64,000 nt of DNA from NCBI RefSeq assembly GCF_900095305.1, contig NZ_FMDO01000029.1, positions 1 to 64,000 on the forward strand. The letters run 5' to 3'. The notes under the pieces were generated by a model. That model did not search any database, was not told where the DNA came from, and saw only the letters and a list, made by a program, of their open reading frames with translations. The stretch is from Proteiniborus sp. DW1 (GTDB lineage Bacteria > Bacillota > Clostridia > Tissierellales > Proteiniboraceae). Positions 53,797 through 62,911 of the stretch are shown here, piece by piece. Each line of letters begins with the position of its first letter. Position 1 is the first letter of the stretch. A program made the position numbers and the translations under genes.

Positions 53797-54771
53797 ATGA
53801 AGGAGATAATTATAGATAGAAATGAGCATGACCAAAGATTAGATAGATTTTTAAAGAAATATTTGCCTAATGCATCCTTAGGCTTCATATATAAGATGCT
53901 AAGAAAAAAGAATATTAAACTTAATGGAAGAAAAGCACAACCAGAGGATGTTATCAAGGAAGGAGATATAATACAGCTTTACTTATCTAATGATACAATT
54001 GAAAAGTTTGCATTAAAACCTAAGGAAATCAGCAAGGGAAAATCCCTAAATATTATCTATGAGGATAATAACATTGTGCTAATAAACAAACCAAAGGGTA
54101 TGTTGTCTCATGGAACGGGGAAAAACCATGAAAATAATGTAGTAGATAATTTAATCAGTTATCTCTATGAAAAGAAGGAATATGTACCTAGATTAGAAAA
54201 GACATTTACACCTTCAGTATGCAACAGATTAGATAGAAATACTAGTGGACTTATTATTGGAGCTAAAAATTTTACATCACTTAAAGCAATAAATGAAGCT
54301 ATTAGGAAAGGGCATATAAAAAAATATTATAAGGCTTTAGTAAGAGGAAAATTAGATAAGGAAATGAAGCTTAAAGGTTTTCTAGTAAAAGATGAAGAAG
54401 AAAACAAGGTATATATTACCAATAAAAATATGAATGGTTCTAAGGACATACATACAGTGGTAAAACCAATGTGTACTAATGGAAGATATAGCCTAATAGA
54501 GATAGATTTAATTACTGGCAGAACACACCAGATTAGAGCTCACCTAGCATCTATAGGTTATCCTATAGTAGGAGACTTAAAGTATGGAGATATGGAGACG
54601 AATAAGAAGTTTAAAAATGAATTTGATTTAACAAATCAATACCTGCATGCATATAAGATTGTTTTTAATGGATTAGACGATGAGTTAAACTATCTCAACA
54701 ATAAGGAGTTTATTGCAGAGCTTGATCATAAGCTTTCAAATATTGAAGAGAAATTGTTTAAAAATCTTTAA
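53797..54771 (+). CDS. RluA-family pseudouridine synthase
   Basis: Protein of 324 residues with an N-terminal S4 domain (about 10-65) and an RluA catalytic domain. The active Asp is in SVCNRLDRNTSGLIIGAKN, with GRTHQIRAHLASIGYPIVGDLKYG downstream. It targets rRNA or tRNA uridines; RluC/RluD-type 23S activity is likely, but the site cannot be assigned. AAAGGAGAG lies upstream of the ATG. An upstream TATAAT at 53727-53732 may be its -10. Confidence 0.92.
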   Translation: MKEIIIDRNEHDQRLDRFLKKYLPNASLGFIYKMLRKKNIKLNGRKAQPEDVIKEGDIIQLYLSNDTIEKFALKPKEISKGKSLNIIYEDNNIVLINKPKGMLSHGTGKNHENNVVDNLISYLYEKKEYVPRLEKTFTPSVCNRLDRNTSGLIIGAKNFTSLKAINEAIRKGHIKKYYKALVRGKLDKEMKLKGFLVKDEEENKVYITNKNMNGSKDIHTVVKPMCTNGRYSLIEIDLITGRTHQIRAHLASIGYPIVGDLKYGDMETNKKFKNEFDLTNQYLHAYKIVFNGLDDELNYLNNKEFIAELDHKLSNIEEKLFKNL

Positions 54772-54812
54772 AATTACATATCCTAATATAAGAATAATTA
54801 GGAGGGATGATT

Positions 54813-55241
54813 TTGAAGATTAAAGAAATAATGACTAAGAATGTGAAAACAATTAGTGAAGACTGTACTATACAAGAAGCAGCTGAACATATGAAAAGCT
54901 TAGATGTAGGTTCTATTCCAGTATGTAATCAATCTAACAAGTTAGTAGGTATGGTTACGGACAGAGACTTGGTTATTAGGGGATTAACCTCTGGTGTAGA
55001 TTCAAATACTCCTGTCAGTCAAGTGATGTCCACAAATCCAGTTTCAATAAGTCCTGATACTGGTGTTCACGAAGCAGCTAGAATTATGGCTAAAAATCAA
55101 ATTAGAAGACTTCCTGTAGTTGAAAACAATGAGGTTGTAGGTATAGTGTCTATAGGAGATCTTGCAGTAAGAGATATTTATATAAATGAAGCTGGTGATG
55201 CATTATCTAGTATTTCAGAACCTGCTAGTCCAATGATGTAG
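54813..55241 (+). CDS. Tandem CBS-domain protein
   Basis: Protein of about 142 residues consisting of two CBS domains and little else: IMTKNVKTISEDCTIQEAAEHM...GMVTDRDLVIRG and VMSTNPVSISPDTGVHEAARIM...GIVSIGDLAVRD. Such pairs bind adenine nucleotides and act as energy sensors; the partner is unknown. TTG 54813 is preferred since AGGAGGG lies six nt upstream; an ATG at 54807 abuts the site. A clear terminator follows. Confidence 0.88.
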   Translation: MKIKEIMTKNVKTISEDCTIQEAAEHMKSLDVGSIPVCNQSNKLVGMVTDRDLVIRGLTSGVDSNTPVSQVMSTNPVSISPDTGVHEAARIMAKNQIRRLPVVENNEVVGIVSIGDLAVRDIYINEAGDALSSISEPASPMM

Positions 55242-55242
55242 T

Positions 55243-55274
55243 ATAAGCTCCTGTTTGTCAGGAGCTTATTTTTT
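55243..55274 (+). terminator. Terminator after the CBS gene
   Basis: Eleven-base-pair ATAAGCTCCTG/CAGGAGCTTAT stem with a five-base loop and a six-T tail. Confidence 0.92.
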
Positions 55275-55353
55275 AGCAAACACTTGAAGATTAAGCAGCA
55301 GATAGTATACAATAGGATTAACTGAAGAAATAAACAATAGGGAGGGTCTTTTT

Positions 55354-57012
55354 TTGAGTGTTGAAAAGATTAGAGTAATGGTTGAAGGCTATGGGGATAT
55401 TGATGTAGATAAAAATATAAGTTTGTTAGACTTGTCAAAGAGAATTTTTGAAAATGATTATAAAAAATATCTAGGTGCAATTATCAATAACGAGGTTAGA
55501 CATTTGGGGTATAGAATTGAAGAAAGCTGTCGTATAACATTTATAGACTTAAATCACAAGGATGGACGCAGAATATATGCAAGAACACTTTCTTTTATTT
55601 ATGTTAAGGCCTGCAATGACATATTTAAAAATTGCGAAGTCACTATAGAACATTCTCTAAGTAAAGGTATATATTCAGAAATACATAAAGAATCTTTAAT
55701 TAGTAAAGATGACACCATAAAAATAATGCAAAGAATGAAGGAAATAATTGAGGAAGATTATGAAATAAGCAGAGAAGAAATAGATAAGGAAGAGGCAATT
55801 GAAATTTTCACAAGGCAAAATATGCAAGATAAAGTAAGGCTCTTAAATCATGTAGCAAAAACTAGAATTCATATATATAGAATAGGAGACCTATATGATA
55901 CATATTATGGTTATTTAGCCCCATCAACAGGCTATATTGACGAATTCAATTTAGTATATTATTGTCCTGGCATAGTGCTACAATATCCTATTAAAGAAAC
56001 TAATCTTCAAATTCCAGACTTTGAAGAGCATCCGAAGCTTTTTAAGATTTTTAGGGAATCAGAGAAGTGGGGAGACATACTTGATATAGGTTATGTAGGA
56101 GCACTTAATGATAAAATTAAGAATGAACAGATAAACGAGATAATTAGAATATCAGAAGCACTACATGAAAAAAAGATTGCCAATATAGCTGATAAAATAT
56201 GTGAAAATGATGCAATCAGAATAATTCTTATAGCAGGACCTTCATCATCTGGTAAAACCACCTTTGCTGAAAGACTAGGCATTCAGCTTAAGGTAAATGG
56301 TAAGAAACCCATATCTATTTCTGTAGATGATTATTTTGTAAATAGAGAGGACACTCCTCTTGATGAGCATGGGGAATATGACTTCGAGGCTATAGAAGCA
56401 GTAGATTTAGAGCTTTTCAATAGAGATTTATCAAAACTATTAGCAGGTGAGGAAGTTGAAGTTCCTACATTTAACTTTGTGTTAGGGAAAAGGGAGTATA
56501 ATGGAAAAAAAATCAAAATAGATGAAGAGCATCCGATTATAATTGAGGGAATACACTGTCTAAATAATAGACTTACTGAGTCTATTCCTCAAGAAAATAA
56601 ATATAAAATCTATATCAGTGCATTAACTCAACTAAATCTAGACTCTCATAATCGAATTCATACTACAGATACAAGACTAATAAGAAGGATGGTTAGAGAC
56701 TACAAATATAGAGGTTATAGTGCAGAAATGACCTTAGAGCGCTGGGATTCTGTAAGAAGAGGGGAAGAAAAGAATATCTTCCCATATCAGGAAGAGGCAG
56801 ATGCTATGTTCAATTCATCTCTAGTATATGATTTATCTGTATTAAAAAAGTATGCTGAGCCTTTATTGCGAGAGATTAGTAAAACTAGTTCATACTATAA
56901 GGAAAGTAAAAGGTTACTTAGATTTTTGAGCTATTTTATAGACATCAAAGATGAGCAAGCCATTCCTTGCACTTCGATAGTTAGGGAATTTATAGGAGGA
57001 AGCTGTTTTTAA
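55354..57012 (+). CDS. Nucleoside kinase with N-terminal TGS and ThrRS-like domains
   Basis: Protein of 552 residues. The N-terminal TGS-like domain (about 1-65) is followed by a region resembling the second additional domain of threonyl-tRNA synthetase (about 65-215), then a uridine kinase/phosphoribulokinase-type P-loop kinase with GPSSSGKT at 295-302, SVDDYF and EGIHCLN. This fusion is a known family in Clostridia and some thermophiles, usually called nucleoside (uridine) kinase; the role of the tRNA-synthetase-like part is unclear. TTG 55354 starts seven nt after GGAGGGT. glsA follows after 13 nt. Confidence 0.88.
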   Translation: MSVEKIRVMVEGYGDIDVDKNISLLDLSKRIFENDYKKYLGAIINNEVRHLGYRIEESCRITFIDLNHKDGRRIYARTLSFIYVKACNDIFKNCEVTIEHSLSKGIYSEIHKESLISKDDTIKIMQRMKEIIEEDYEISREEIDKEEAIEIFTRQNMQDKVRLLNHVAKTRIHIYRIGDLYDTYYGYLAPSTGYIDEFNLVYYCPGIVLQYPIKETNLQIPDFEEHPKLFKIFRESEKWGDILDIGYVGALNDKIKNEQINEIIRISEALHEKKIANIADKICENDAIRIILIAGPSSSGKTTFAERLGIQLKVNGKKPISISVDDYFVNREDTPLDEHGEYDFEAIEAVDLELFNRDLSKLLAGEEVEVPTFNFVLGKREYNGKKIKIDEEHPIIIEGIHCLNNRLTESIPQENKYKIYISALTQLNLDSHNRIHTTDTRLIRRMVRDYKYRGYSAEMTLERWDSVRRGEEKNIFPYQEEADAMFNSSLVYDLSVLKKYAEPLLREISKTSSYYKESKRLLRFLSYFIDIKDEQAIPCTSIVREFIGGSCF

Positions 57013-57025
57013 AGGGGGTATAAGT

Positions 57026-57943
57026 TTGAAAGATTTATTAGATGAAATTATTGAAAAAAATAGGTATTTAATAAACAAAGGAAAAGTAGCTAGCTATATA
57101 CCAGCATTAGGAAGGGCAAACCCTGACCAAATAGGAGTTTGCATAGCAGATATGGAGGGAAATATTTTTGCAGCAGGAGACTATAAGCAGAAATTTACAA
57201 TACAGAGCATATCGAAGACCATATCCTTAATGCTGGCTATTATGGATAATGGAGCAGAGGAAGTCTTTAGCAAGGTAGGTATGGAACCAACTGGTGATGC
57301 TTTTAACTCCATTATTAAACTAGAGACAATTTTACCTTCTAAGCCACTAAACCCTATGATTAATGCTGGAGCTATTGCAGTGGCTTCATTAATAAAGGGA
57401 GAAGACCCTGAATCAAAATTTGATAGACTATTAGCTCTTTTTAGGAAGATATGTCATAATGAAGATCTACAAGTTAATGAAGAGGTTTATTTATCAGAAA
57501 AGTCAACTGGCAATAGAAATAGAGCTTTAGCATACTTTATGAAGGATGTAGGAGTTATTCATGGGGAAGTAGAAGGTATATTAGATATTTATTTTAAGCA
57601 ATGCTCAATTGAAGTAGATTGTATAGACATAGCTAAAATAGGATTGTTCTTAGCAAATAATGGTGTAGTTCTAGAGACAGGAGAAAGGGTAGTAGAAGAA
57701 CAGGTAGCTAAAACTATCAAAACCTTTATGGTAACCTGTGGAATGTATAATGCTTCTGGAGAATTTGCAATAAATGTAGGAATACCTGCTAAGAGTGGAG
57801 TTGGTGGGGGGATAATGGCAGCAGTTCCACGTAGAATGGGAATAGGAGTTTTTAGTCCTGCACTTGATGAGAAGGGAAATTCCATAGCAGGTTATGGAGT
57901 ATTAAAAGATTTATCTAAGGAATTGGACTTGAGTTTCTTTTAG
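57026..57943 (+). CDS. glsA: Glutaminase A
   Basis: Serine-dependent glutaminase that converts glutamine to glutamate and ammonia, 305 residues. The catalytic SxxK motif is S61-I-S-K64 (FTIQSISKTISL), with further family phrases NPMINAGAIAV, EVYLSEKSTGNRNRALAYFM and IPAKSGVGGGIMAAVP. AAAGGGGGT precedes the TTG start. It is 13 nt after the nucleoside kinase gene, probably co-transcribed. It fits amino acid catabolism or acid tolerance. Confidence 0.94.
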   Translation: MKDLLDEIIEKNRYLINKGKVASYIPALGRANPDQIGVCIADMEGNIFAAGDYKQKFTIQSISKTISLMLAIMDNGAEEVFSKVGMEPTGDAFNSIIKLETILPSKPLNPMINAGAIAVASLIKGEDPESKFDRLLALFRKICHNEDLQVNEEVYLSEKSTGNRNRALAYFMKDVGVIHGEVEGILDIYFKQCSIEVDCIDIAKIGLFLANNGVVLETGERVVEEQVAKTIKTFMVTCGMYNASGEFAINVGIPAKSGVGGGIMAAVPRRMGIGVFSPALDEKGNSIAGYGVLKDLSKELDLSFF

Positions 57944-58010
57944 GGTAAGGTACCATTAATCTTAAATCACTCATAAGATATTATATAACAGTTTCTTAGT
58001 GGGTGATAAA

Positions 58011-58490
58011 ATGAGTGGAAATATAATGACTAATGACACTGATGAAGATGCTCTAATTTATTTTGAGAATGAGAATGTTTCAGAAGTTGAAGATTTAGAA
58101 GAAGGCAGTATTTTTATATTTTATAATTCTAACTTAGTTATGATATTTGATTCTAAAAGGAAGATATGGGTAATTCCATCAGGAAAAAAAGAAAAAAATG
58201 AAACTATGGTAGAATGCATAACTAGAGAAACTTTTGAAAGAACTGGTGCTATTTTAGAAATTGTTTTTTTAATAGGATCCTATACTGTCCTAGAAGGTAT
58301 TACACCCGTAAAGAAAGGTATTTATTTTGGTAAGGCTAGTAGATTTGAACCAAGACTAGAATGGTGTGAAGCAGATTTAGTAAAATTATTTGATGAGCTT
58401 CCTCAAGAGGTAGAAGATAAAAAGATGTATGAAATGGTTTTAGATTATATTAAATTAAAAAATTATCTTAATACTAAAAAAGATAATTAA
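58011..58490 (+). CDS. Nudix-like hydrolase with altered Nudix box
   Basis: Protein of about 159 residues with a Nudix-type fold: FIFYNSNLVMIFDSKRKIWVIPSGK, then the box GKKEKNETMVECITRETFERTG. Spacing of G, E and RE is exact, but the second Glu of the EE pair is Arg (ERTG instead of EExG), which removes a usual magnesium ligand. It may have weak or different activity. ATG 58011 follows GGGTGA; an in-frame GTG at 57999 is the alternative. A large symmetric terminator follows. Confidence 0.72.
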   Translation: MSGNIMTNDTDEDALIYFENENVSEVEDLEEGSIFIFYNSNLVMIFDSKRKIWVIPSGKKEKNETMVECITRETFERTGAILEIVFLIGSYTVLEGITPVKKGIYFGKASRFEPRLEWCEADLVKLFDELPQEVEDKKMYEMVLDYIKLKNYLNTKKDN

Positions 58491-58500
58491 GAGACAAATA

Positions 58501-58571
58501 AAAAAGCTAGAGCCTATATTGGTTGAGTAAGTTAAGTTGACCAAACTAAGTCTTAGGCTTTAGCTTTTTTT
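58501..58571. terminator. Large bidirectional terminator
   Basis: AAAAAGCTAGAGCCTA pairs with TAGGCTTTAGCTTTTTT (one wobble), with an inner TTGGT/ACCAA stem. It is shared by converging genes. Confidence 0.85.
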
Positions 58572-58584
58572 AGTAAGTTTTTGA

Positions 58585-58809
58585 CTAGTAGAATTCCTTG
58601 CTTATTTTTATGCTGACATCTTCATCATAAGTAGAGAAACCTAACAAGTAAAATAAAGGACTAAATCTTGTTATTCCTTCTGCTAGCATTATGGAGCCAG
58701 CTATTATCATAAGAGTTGATTTTTTTATTATACCTGTACCTAACAAGGTAAATCCGCCGCTTAATCTAAGGGTTGCATCAATATCACCTATATTCTTTTT
58801 ATCTTTCAA
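58585..58809 (-). CDS. DUF2892-like small membrane protein
   Basis: Protein of 74 residues with two short hydrophobic stretches and the phrases GDIDATLRLSGGFTLLGTGI and AEGITRFSPLFYLLGFST, matching DUF2892 inner-membrane hairpins. The usual Cys of the CPLY motif is Ser here (FSPLFYLLG). The start codon is TTG, after an AAGGTGGTG site. Function unknown. It is 87 nt downstream of rodA on the same strand. Confidence 0.75.
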   Translation of the reverse strand: MKDKKNIGDIDATLRLSGGFTLLGTGIIKKSTLMIIAGSIMLAEGITRFSPLFYLLGFSTYDEDVSIKISKEFY

Positions 58810-58896
58810 ATTAACACCACCTTAGTATTTTATACAAGTAGTTTTCCATAATATTATATTTTGTATTACAGTAAATAAAAATGAAGAGATGATTGA

Positions 58897-60009
58897 TTAA
58901 GCATCTCTTGAAAAACTTAGCCCTTCTCTTTTCATACCTACACTTAAAGCAAGGCCTATACAAATCATATTCGAAAGCATAAATGTACCACCGTAGCTTA
59001 TAAATGGTAGAGGTATACCAGTAACAGGCATTAATCGCATAGTCATACCAATATTTTCTAGTATATGGAACAACATCATGGCAGCAATACCTACAACCAT
59101 AACAGAACCACATATGTCCTTAGAGTTTCTAGCTATTTTAATTAATCTAAATAGCAAAAGAAAATATAAAACAATTAGCAATAATCCTCCTATTAACCCA
59201 AGCTCCTCGCCAATAACTGAAAAAATGAAATCAGTATGCTTTTCAGGCAAGAAACCAAATTGAGTATAGTTTCCATTATAGAGTCCCATTCCAAAGACTT
59301 TTCCAGAGCCTATGGCAATTTCAGACTGGATAACCTGATATCCTGACCCCATAGCATCACGAGTTGGGTCAAGAAAGTCGAAGATTCTATTTTTTTGATA
59401 AGGATCTAAGGAAAACCACAAAATAGGAAGACTTACAATGCCTGCTATTGTTGCATAAAGTATATATTTCCAATCTAGACCAGCTACAAACAACATAACG
59501 AAAATAAAGAAAACAAACACAATAGCTGTTCCAAAATCAGGCTGCATTAAGATCAATCCTACTGGTATAAAGGCAAATATAAGGATTTTAATAAGGGTAA
59601 AAAATTGATTCAATTTTTCATGATTTTTTTCAATAAATTTTGCTAACGAAATAATTATCCCTATCTTTACGAATTCAGAAGGTTGAAAGCGAACAGGGCC
59701 TAATATAAGCCAGCTTTGAGCACCTTTTGCTTTATCTCCCATAACCAGAACTGCTACAAGCAATATATTAGATATAACATAAATAGGCATATAGAACTTG
59801 CTAAATGTGTCATAATCTATAAAGATTATTATCATTATGGAAACTAGTCCTAGGATAAAGGCAATTCCTTGGGTTTTCAAATATCCCATACTACCTTCTC
59901 CTGCAGTTGCACTAGAAAGTACAACTAGACCATATATACACAATACTATTACAGTAAAAAAGAGTGTGAAGTCAAATCTTTTCCATAATCCTTTTCGTTT
60001 GTTCGACAT
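58897..60009 (-). CDS. rodA: Rod-shape peptidoglycan glycosyltransferase RodA (SEDS family)
   Basis: SEDS membrane glycosyltransferase that polymerises lipid II during elongation, 370 residues with about ten helices. RodA-type signatures are FIDYDTFSKF, GPVRFQPSEFVKIGIIISLAKF, MQPDFGTAIVFVF, GFLPEKHTDFIFSVIGEELG and MPVTGIPLPFISYGGTFML. It is separate from mre genes and a partner PBP2 is not seen nearby. The ATG follows AAAGGG. A class V aminotransferase gene lies upstream on the same strand. Confidence 0.92.
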   Translation of the reverse strand: MSNKRKGLWKRFDFTLFFTVIVLCIYGLVVLSSATAGEGSMGYLKTQGIAFILGLVSIMIIIFIDYDTFSKFYMPIYVISNILLVAVLVMGDKAKGAQSWLILGPVRFQPSEFVKIGIIISLAKFIEKNHEKLNQFFTLIKILIFAFIPVGLILMQPDFGTAIVFVFFIFVMLFVAGLDWKYILYATIAGIVSLPILWFSLDPYQKNRIFDFLDPTRDAMGSGYQVIQSEIAIGSGKVFGMGLYNGNYTQFGFLPEKHTDFIFSVIGEELGLIGGLLLIVLYFLLLFRLIKIARNSKDICGSVMVVGIAAMMLFHILENIGMTMRLMPVTGIPLPFISYGGTFMLSNMICIGLALSVGMKREGLSFSRDA

Positions 60010-60072
60010 GAAAAAATAACCCTTTCTTTTAATATAATGGACACTATGATTATATCATACCTCTAATATAAA

Positions 60073-61488
60073 TCACAACGTAAACTCGGAGTAAATGTTT
60101 TTAGGAAGACTCTTTGGTTCATATCTGCCTGTGGAACTAATATACTTATATTCATCACAAATACTTTTTTTATTTTCTATAATATAATTTAAAACGTTTA
60201 TAAATACATCAATTTCTTGAGTTGTATTATACATACCAAAGCTTACTCTCACTAGACCAGGAACATTCTTAAGTCTTCCAAATATCATATCTTGTTGTAT
60301 TTTACGAATCTCCGAAGGTGACAAATTTAGTAGTCTATGAATATAAGGGTGAGCACAAAAACAGCCATTTCTTACTCCTATACCGCCTTCATAAGCAAGT
60401 AAGCATGCTAGGAGTGAATGATGAAAATCTACTACATCAAAGGATATAACACTTGTCATATTGGGGATTAGGGATTCTTTAGTGTTTGAATAGATTTTAA
60501 CTTCTGGTATCTTAGTTAATTTTTCTAGAAAATACTTAGTAAGCTTTATTTCATGCTCTACAATTTTATCTATTCCTATTTCGTTTATAGCTTTAATAGC
60601 TTCAGCTAATGCAACTGCTCCCACTATATTAGGAGAGCCAGCCTCTTCTCTTTCAGGAGGACCAGCGTAATAAATATTGCTTTGAGAAACGCTTATTATG
60701 GTTCCTCCTCCTGTATATTCAGGCTCTCCACTTTGAAAAGTTGATTTGGGTCCTACTAGAACTCCAATTCCAAAAGGAGCATATATTTTATGGCCAGATA
60801 ATACAACAAAATCTAAATAATCATCAGAACTTTTACCACTCATATTTATACTACGATGTGGTGCAAGCTGAGCAGCATCTACCAGTATCTTTGCTCCATA
60901 TCTATGGCTTAAAGATGCAATATAATGTATGTCAGTTATATATCCGGTGACATTTGAACAGCCAGTAACAGCTACTAGCTTTACTTTCCCTTTATTGGAA
61001 GTTAATTTTTTTTCTAAGTCATCTAAATCTAAACTGCCATCTTCAAGTACATCTACAAATAAGGTTTTGCACTTATTTCTCCAAGGCAAGTCATTTGAAT
61101 GATGCTCCATAAGTGAACTAATAACTACGTCATTTTTGTTTAAGTGTAGCCTATAAGATAACTTATTTATAGCTTCAGTAGAGTTTTTTACATATATGAC
61201 TACATTTTTTTTAAAATCAGCGTTTAAAAAGTCTGCAACGATTTTTCTAGAATCATCATATGTACGTGTGGATATTACTGACTTGTACCCAGTTCCCCTA
61301 TGAATACTTGAGTACCATTCTAAAAACTCATTTACCTTCTCTAATACAGGTACTAAGGTTGGAGTACTAGCAGCATTGTCAAAGTAAATATAGTTTGTTT
61401 TTTTACCATTTCTAAGCATTACTTTTTTATCTATACCAACAATATTTTTTCTAATATTATCTATAGAAAGTCTATTTTTAAAGAGCAT
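60073..61488 (-). CDS. Class V aminotransferase / cysteine desulfurase-like protein
   Basis: PLP enzyme of 471 residues. The N-terminal half has the family phrases YIYFDNAASTPTLVPV, SSLMEHHSNDLPWR and ILVDAAQLAPHRSINM; the PLP-binding lysine lies in DFVVLSGHKIYAPFGIGVLVG. A cysteine in GVRNGCFCAHPYIH sits where SufS/CsdA desulfurases carry the persulfide Cys. It is about 60 residues longer than SufS and has no sufU, sufB or thi genes nearby, so the true substrate is open. AGGAGG precedes the ATG. It is upstream of rodA on the same strand. Confidence 0.8.
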   Translation of the reverse strand: MLFKNRLSIDNIRKNIVGIDKKVMLRNGKKTNYIYFDNAASTPTLVPVLEKVNEFLEWYSSIHRGTGYKSVISTRTYDDSRKIVADFLNADFKKNVVIYVKNSTEAINKLSYRLHLNKNDVVISSLMEHHSNDLPWRNKCKTLFVDVLEDGSLDLDDLEKKLTSNKGKVKLVAVTGCSNVTGYITDIHYIASLSHRYGAKILVDAAQLAPHRSINMSGKSSDDYLDFVVLSGHKIYAPFGIGVLVGPKSTFQSGEPEYTGGGTIISVSQSNIYYAGPPEREEAGSPNIVGAVALAEAIKAINEIGIDKIVEHEIKLTKYFLEKLTKIPEVKIYSNTKESLIPNMTSVISFDVVDFHHSLLACLLAYEGGIGVRNGCFCAHPYIHRLLNLSPSEIRKIQQDMIFGRLKNVPGLVRVSFGMYNTTQEIDVFINVLNYIIENKKSICDEYKYISSTGRYEPKSLPKNIYSEFTL

Positions 61489-61611
61489 AGCTGGTCCTCC
61501 TAAATATTTAATAGTGGTTACAATATTAAAATATGTTATTTATTATACTATTGACACTACTAAAATTAATGGAGGTGGTTGTTAGTGAGTAATGGAGGGT
61601 ATAATAGTCTT

Positions 61612-61815
61612 TAGTAGCGAACGAAACTTAAATAAAATACACACTCACGGTTTCGGACATGAAAAATTCTATAGCTCATTCCGATGAAAAATCCTACAAC
61701 TTGCAAACTCGCTACACTCAAACAGTGCAAGTTGCTTAACGGATTTTTCATCTACATTCGCTAAGAATTATAATCATGTCCTGCAAATGTTCGCTTAGTA
61801 TTTTATTTAAGTTTC
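61612..61815. repeat. Nested palindromic intergenic element of about 200 bp
   Basis: Occupies most of the 361-nt gap between divergent genes. Nested arms, outer to inner: 61623-61639 with 61799-61815 (17 bp, perfect), GGACATG/CATGTCC, GATGAAAAATCC/GGATTTTTCATC (61683-61694 with 61741-61752) and CAACTTGC/GCAAGTTG. The apex holds AAACTCGCTACACTCAAACA. It has no open frame. It is probably a mobile palindromic repeat or its remnant. 61489-61611 and 61816-61849 show only promoter/leader sequence. Confidence 0.7.
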
Positions 61816-61849
61816 TTAGTATCAGAGATGAAGATTAAGGAGTGATTAC

Positions 61850-62683
61850 ATGCACATAGGTTGTCATCTATCTATATCTCAAGGCTTCACAAAGGCTGGA
61901 GAAGTTGCTGTGAGTATAGGTGCTAATACATTTCAGTTTTTCACTAGAAATCCTAGAGGAGGAAATGCAAAAGCACTCGATACAGAAGATATAGAAGGGT
62001 TAAAAAGAATAATGGAAGATTATGATTTTGGACCGATTTTAGCTCATGCTCCTTATACACTAAATATGGCCTCCTATAAAGAGGATACATGGAATTTTGC
62101 AAAGATGGCATTCAAAGATGACTTACAAAGGCTGGAAACTATTCCTTGTTCATTATATAATTTTCACCCCGGAAGTCATACAGGGAAAGGGGTAGAATAT
62201 GGCATAGAGAGAATTGCAACTGTGTTAAATGGAATAATCACTGGTAATGAAAGTACAATAATCTTATTAGAAGGTATGTCAGGAAAGGGGACTGAAATAG
62301 GCAGTACCTTTGAAGAGTTAAGAGCTATTATAGATAGGGTAAAACATTCTGAATTGATGGGAGTGTGCTTAGATACTTGTCATTTGTACTCAGCTGGCTA
62401 TGATATTGTAAATGACTTAGATGGTGTTCTTGAAAGCTTTGATAAAATAATAGGTATAGATAAGCTAAAGGCAATACATTTAAATGATAGTATGACTGAG
62501 TTTGGGAGCAACAAAGACAGACATGCAGGAATAGGTGAAGGAACAATAGGACTAGAGGCTATAATAAACATTATAAAACATCCTCAACTTAAAGACTTGC
62601 CATTTTTCTTAGAGACTCCATATGAACCTGAGGGACATAAGAAAGAAATAGAAACTATAAAGGATGTACTGAAAAGCTGTTAG
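61850..62683 (+). CDS. nfo: Deoxyribonuclease IV (AP endonuclease)
   Basis: Zinc AP endonuclease of base-excision repair, 277 residues. Metal-ligand motifs: MHIGCHLSISQG, LAHAPYTLNMAS, NFHPGSHTGKG, LLEGMSGKGTEIG, GVCLDTCHLYSAGYDI, IHLNDSMTEFGSNKDRHAGIGEG and FFLETPYEPEG. It would process sites left by the alkylpurine glycosylase encoded at 21981. AAGGAGTG precedes the ATG. A hairpin terminator follows. Confidence 0.95.
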   Translation: MHIGCHLSISQGFTKAGEVAVSIGANTFQFFTRNPRGGNAKALDTEDIEGLKRIMEDYDFGPILAHAPYTLNMASYKEDTWNFAKMAFKDDLQRLETIPCSLYNFHPGSHTGKGVEYGIERIATVLNGIITGNESTIILLEGMSGKGTEIGSTFEELRAIIDRVKHSELMGVCLDTCHLYSAGYDIVNDLDGVLESFDKIIGIDKLKAIHLNDSMTEFGSNKDRHAGIGEGTIGLEAIINIIKHPQLKDLPFFLETPYEPEGHKKEIETIKDVLKSC

Positions 62684-62696
62684 AATAATGTTATGT

Positions 62697-62749
62697 AGAA
62701 GTACCGAGTATCATTAATATTAGAAAATGATGACTTGTACTTCTTTTTT
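62697..62749 (+). terminator. Terminator after nfo
   Basis: AGAAGTAC/GTACTTCT outer stem with inner ATCATT/AATGAT pairing, then TTTTT. 62750-62911 is AT-rich and holds nothing else I can call. Confidence 0.85.
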
Positions 62750-62911
62750 CTTTACATTTTAATTTTTAAGTATTATTTAACCTGTCTATGAATAATAATT
62801 TAAAAAGATTTCTGTATATATAACTGCAATGATATAAAAAAGCAAAAAATAGCAATAATACTAATTATACAGTATCTTTAGAAATTATTTGCATAGATAG
62901 GAAGTGTGAAA

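Noticed and set aside
58811-59113. Open frame antisense/overlapping the end of rodA on the minus strand
   Set aside because: It overlaps the well-supported rodA frame, has a composition of frame-shifted membrane protein (Tyr/Cys-rich) and no ribosome binding site.
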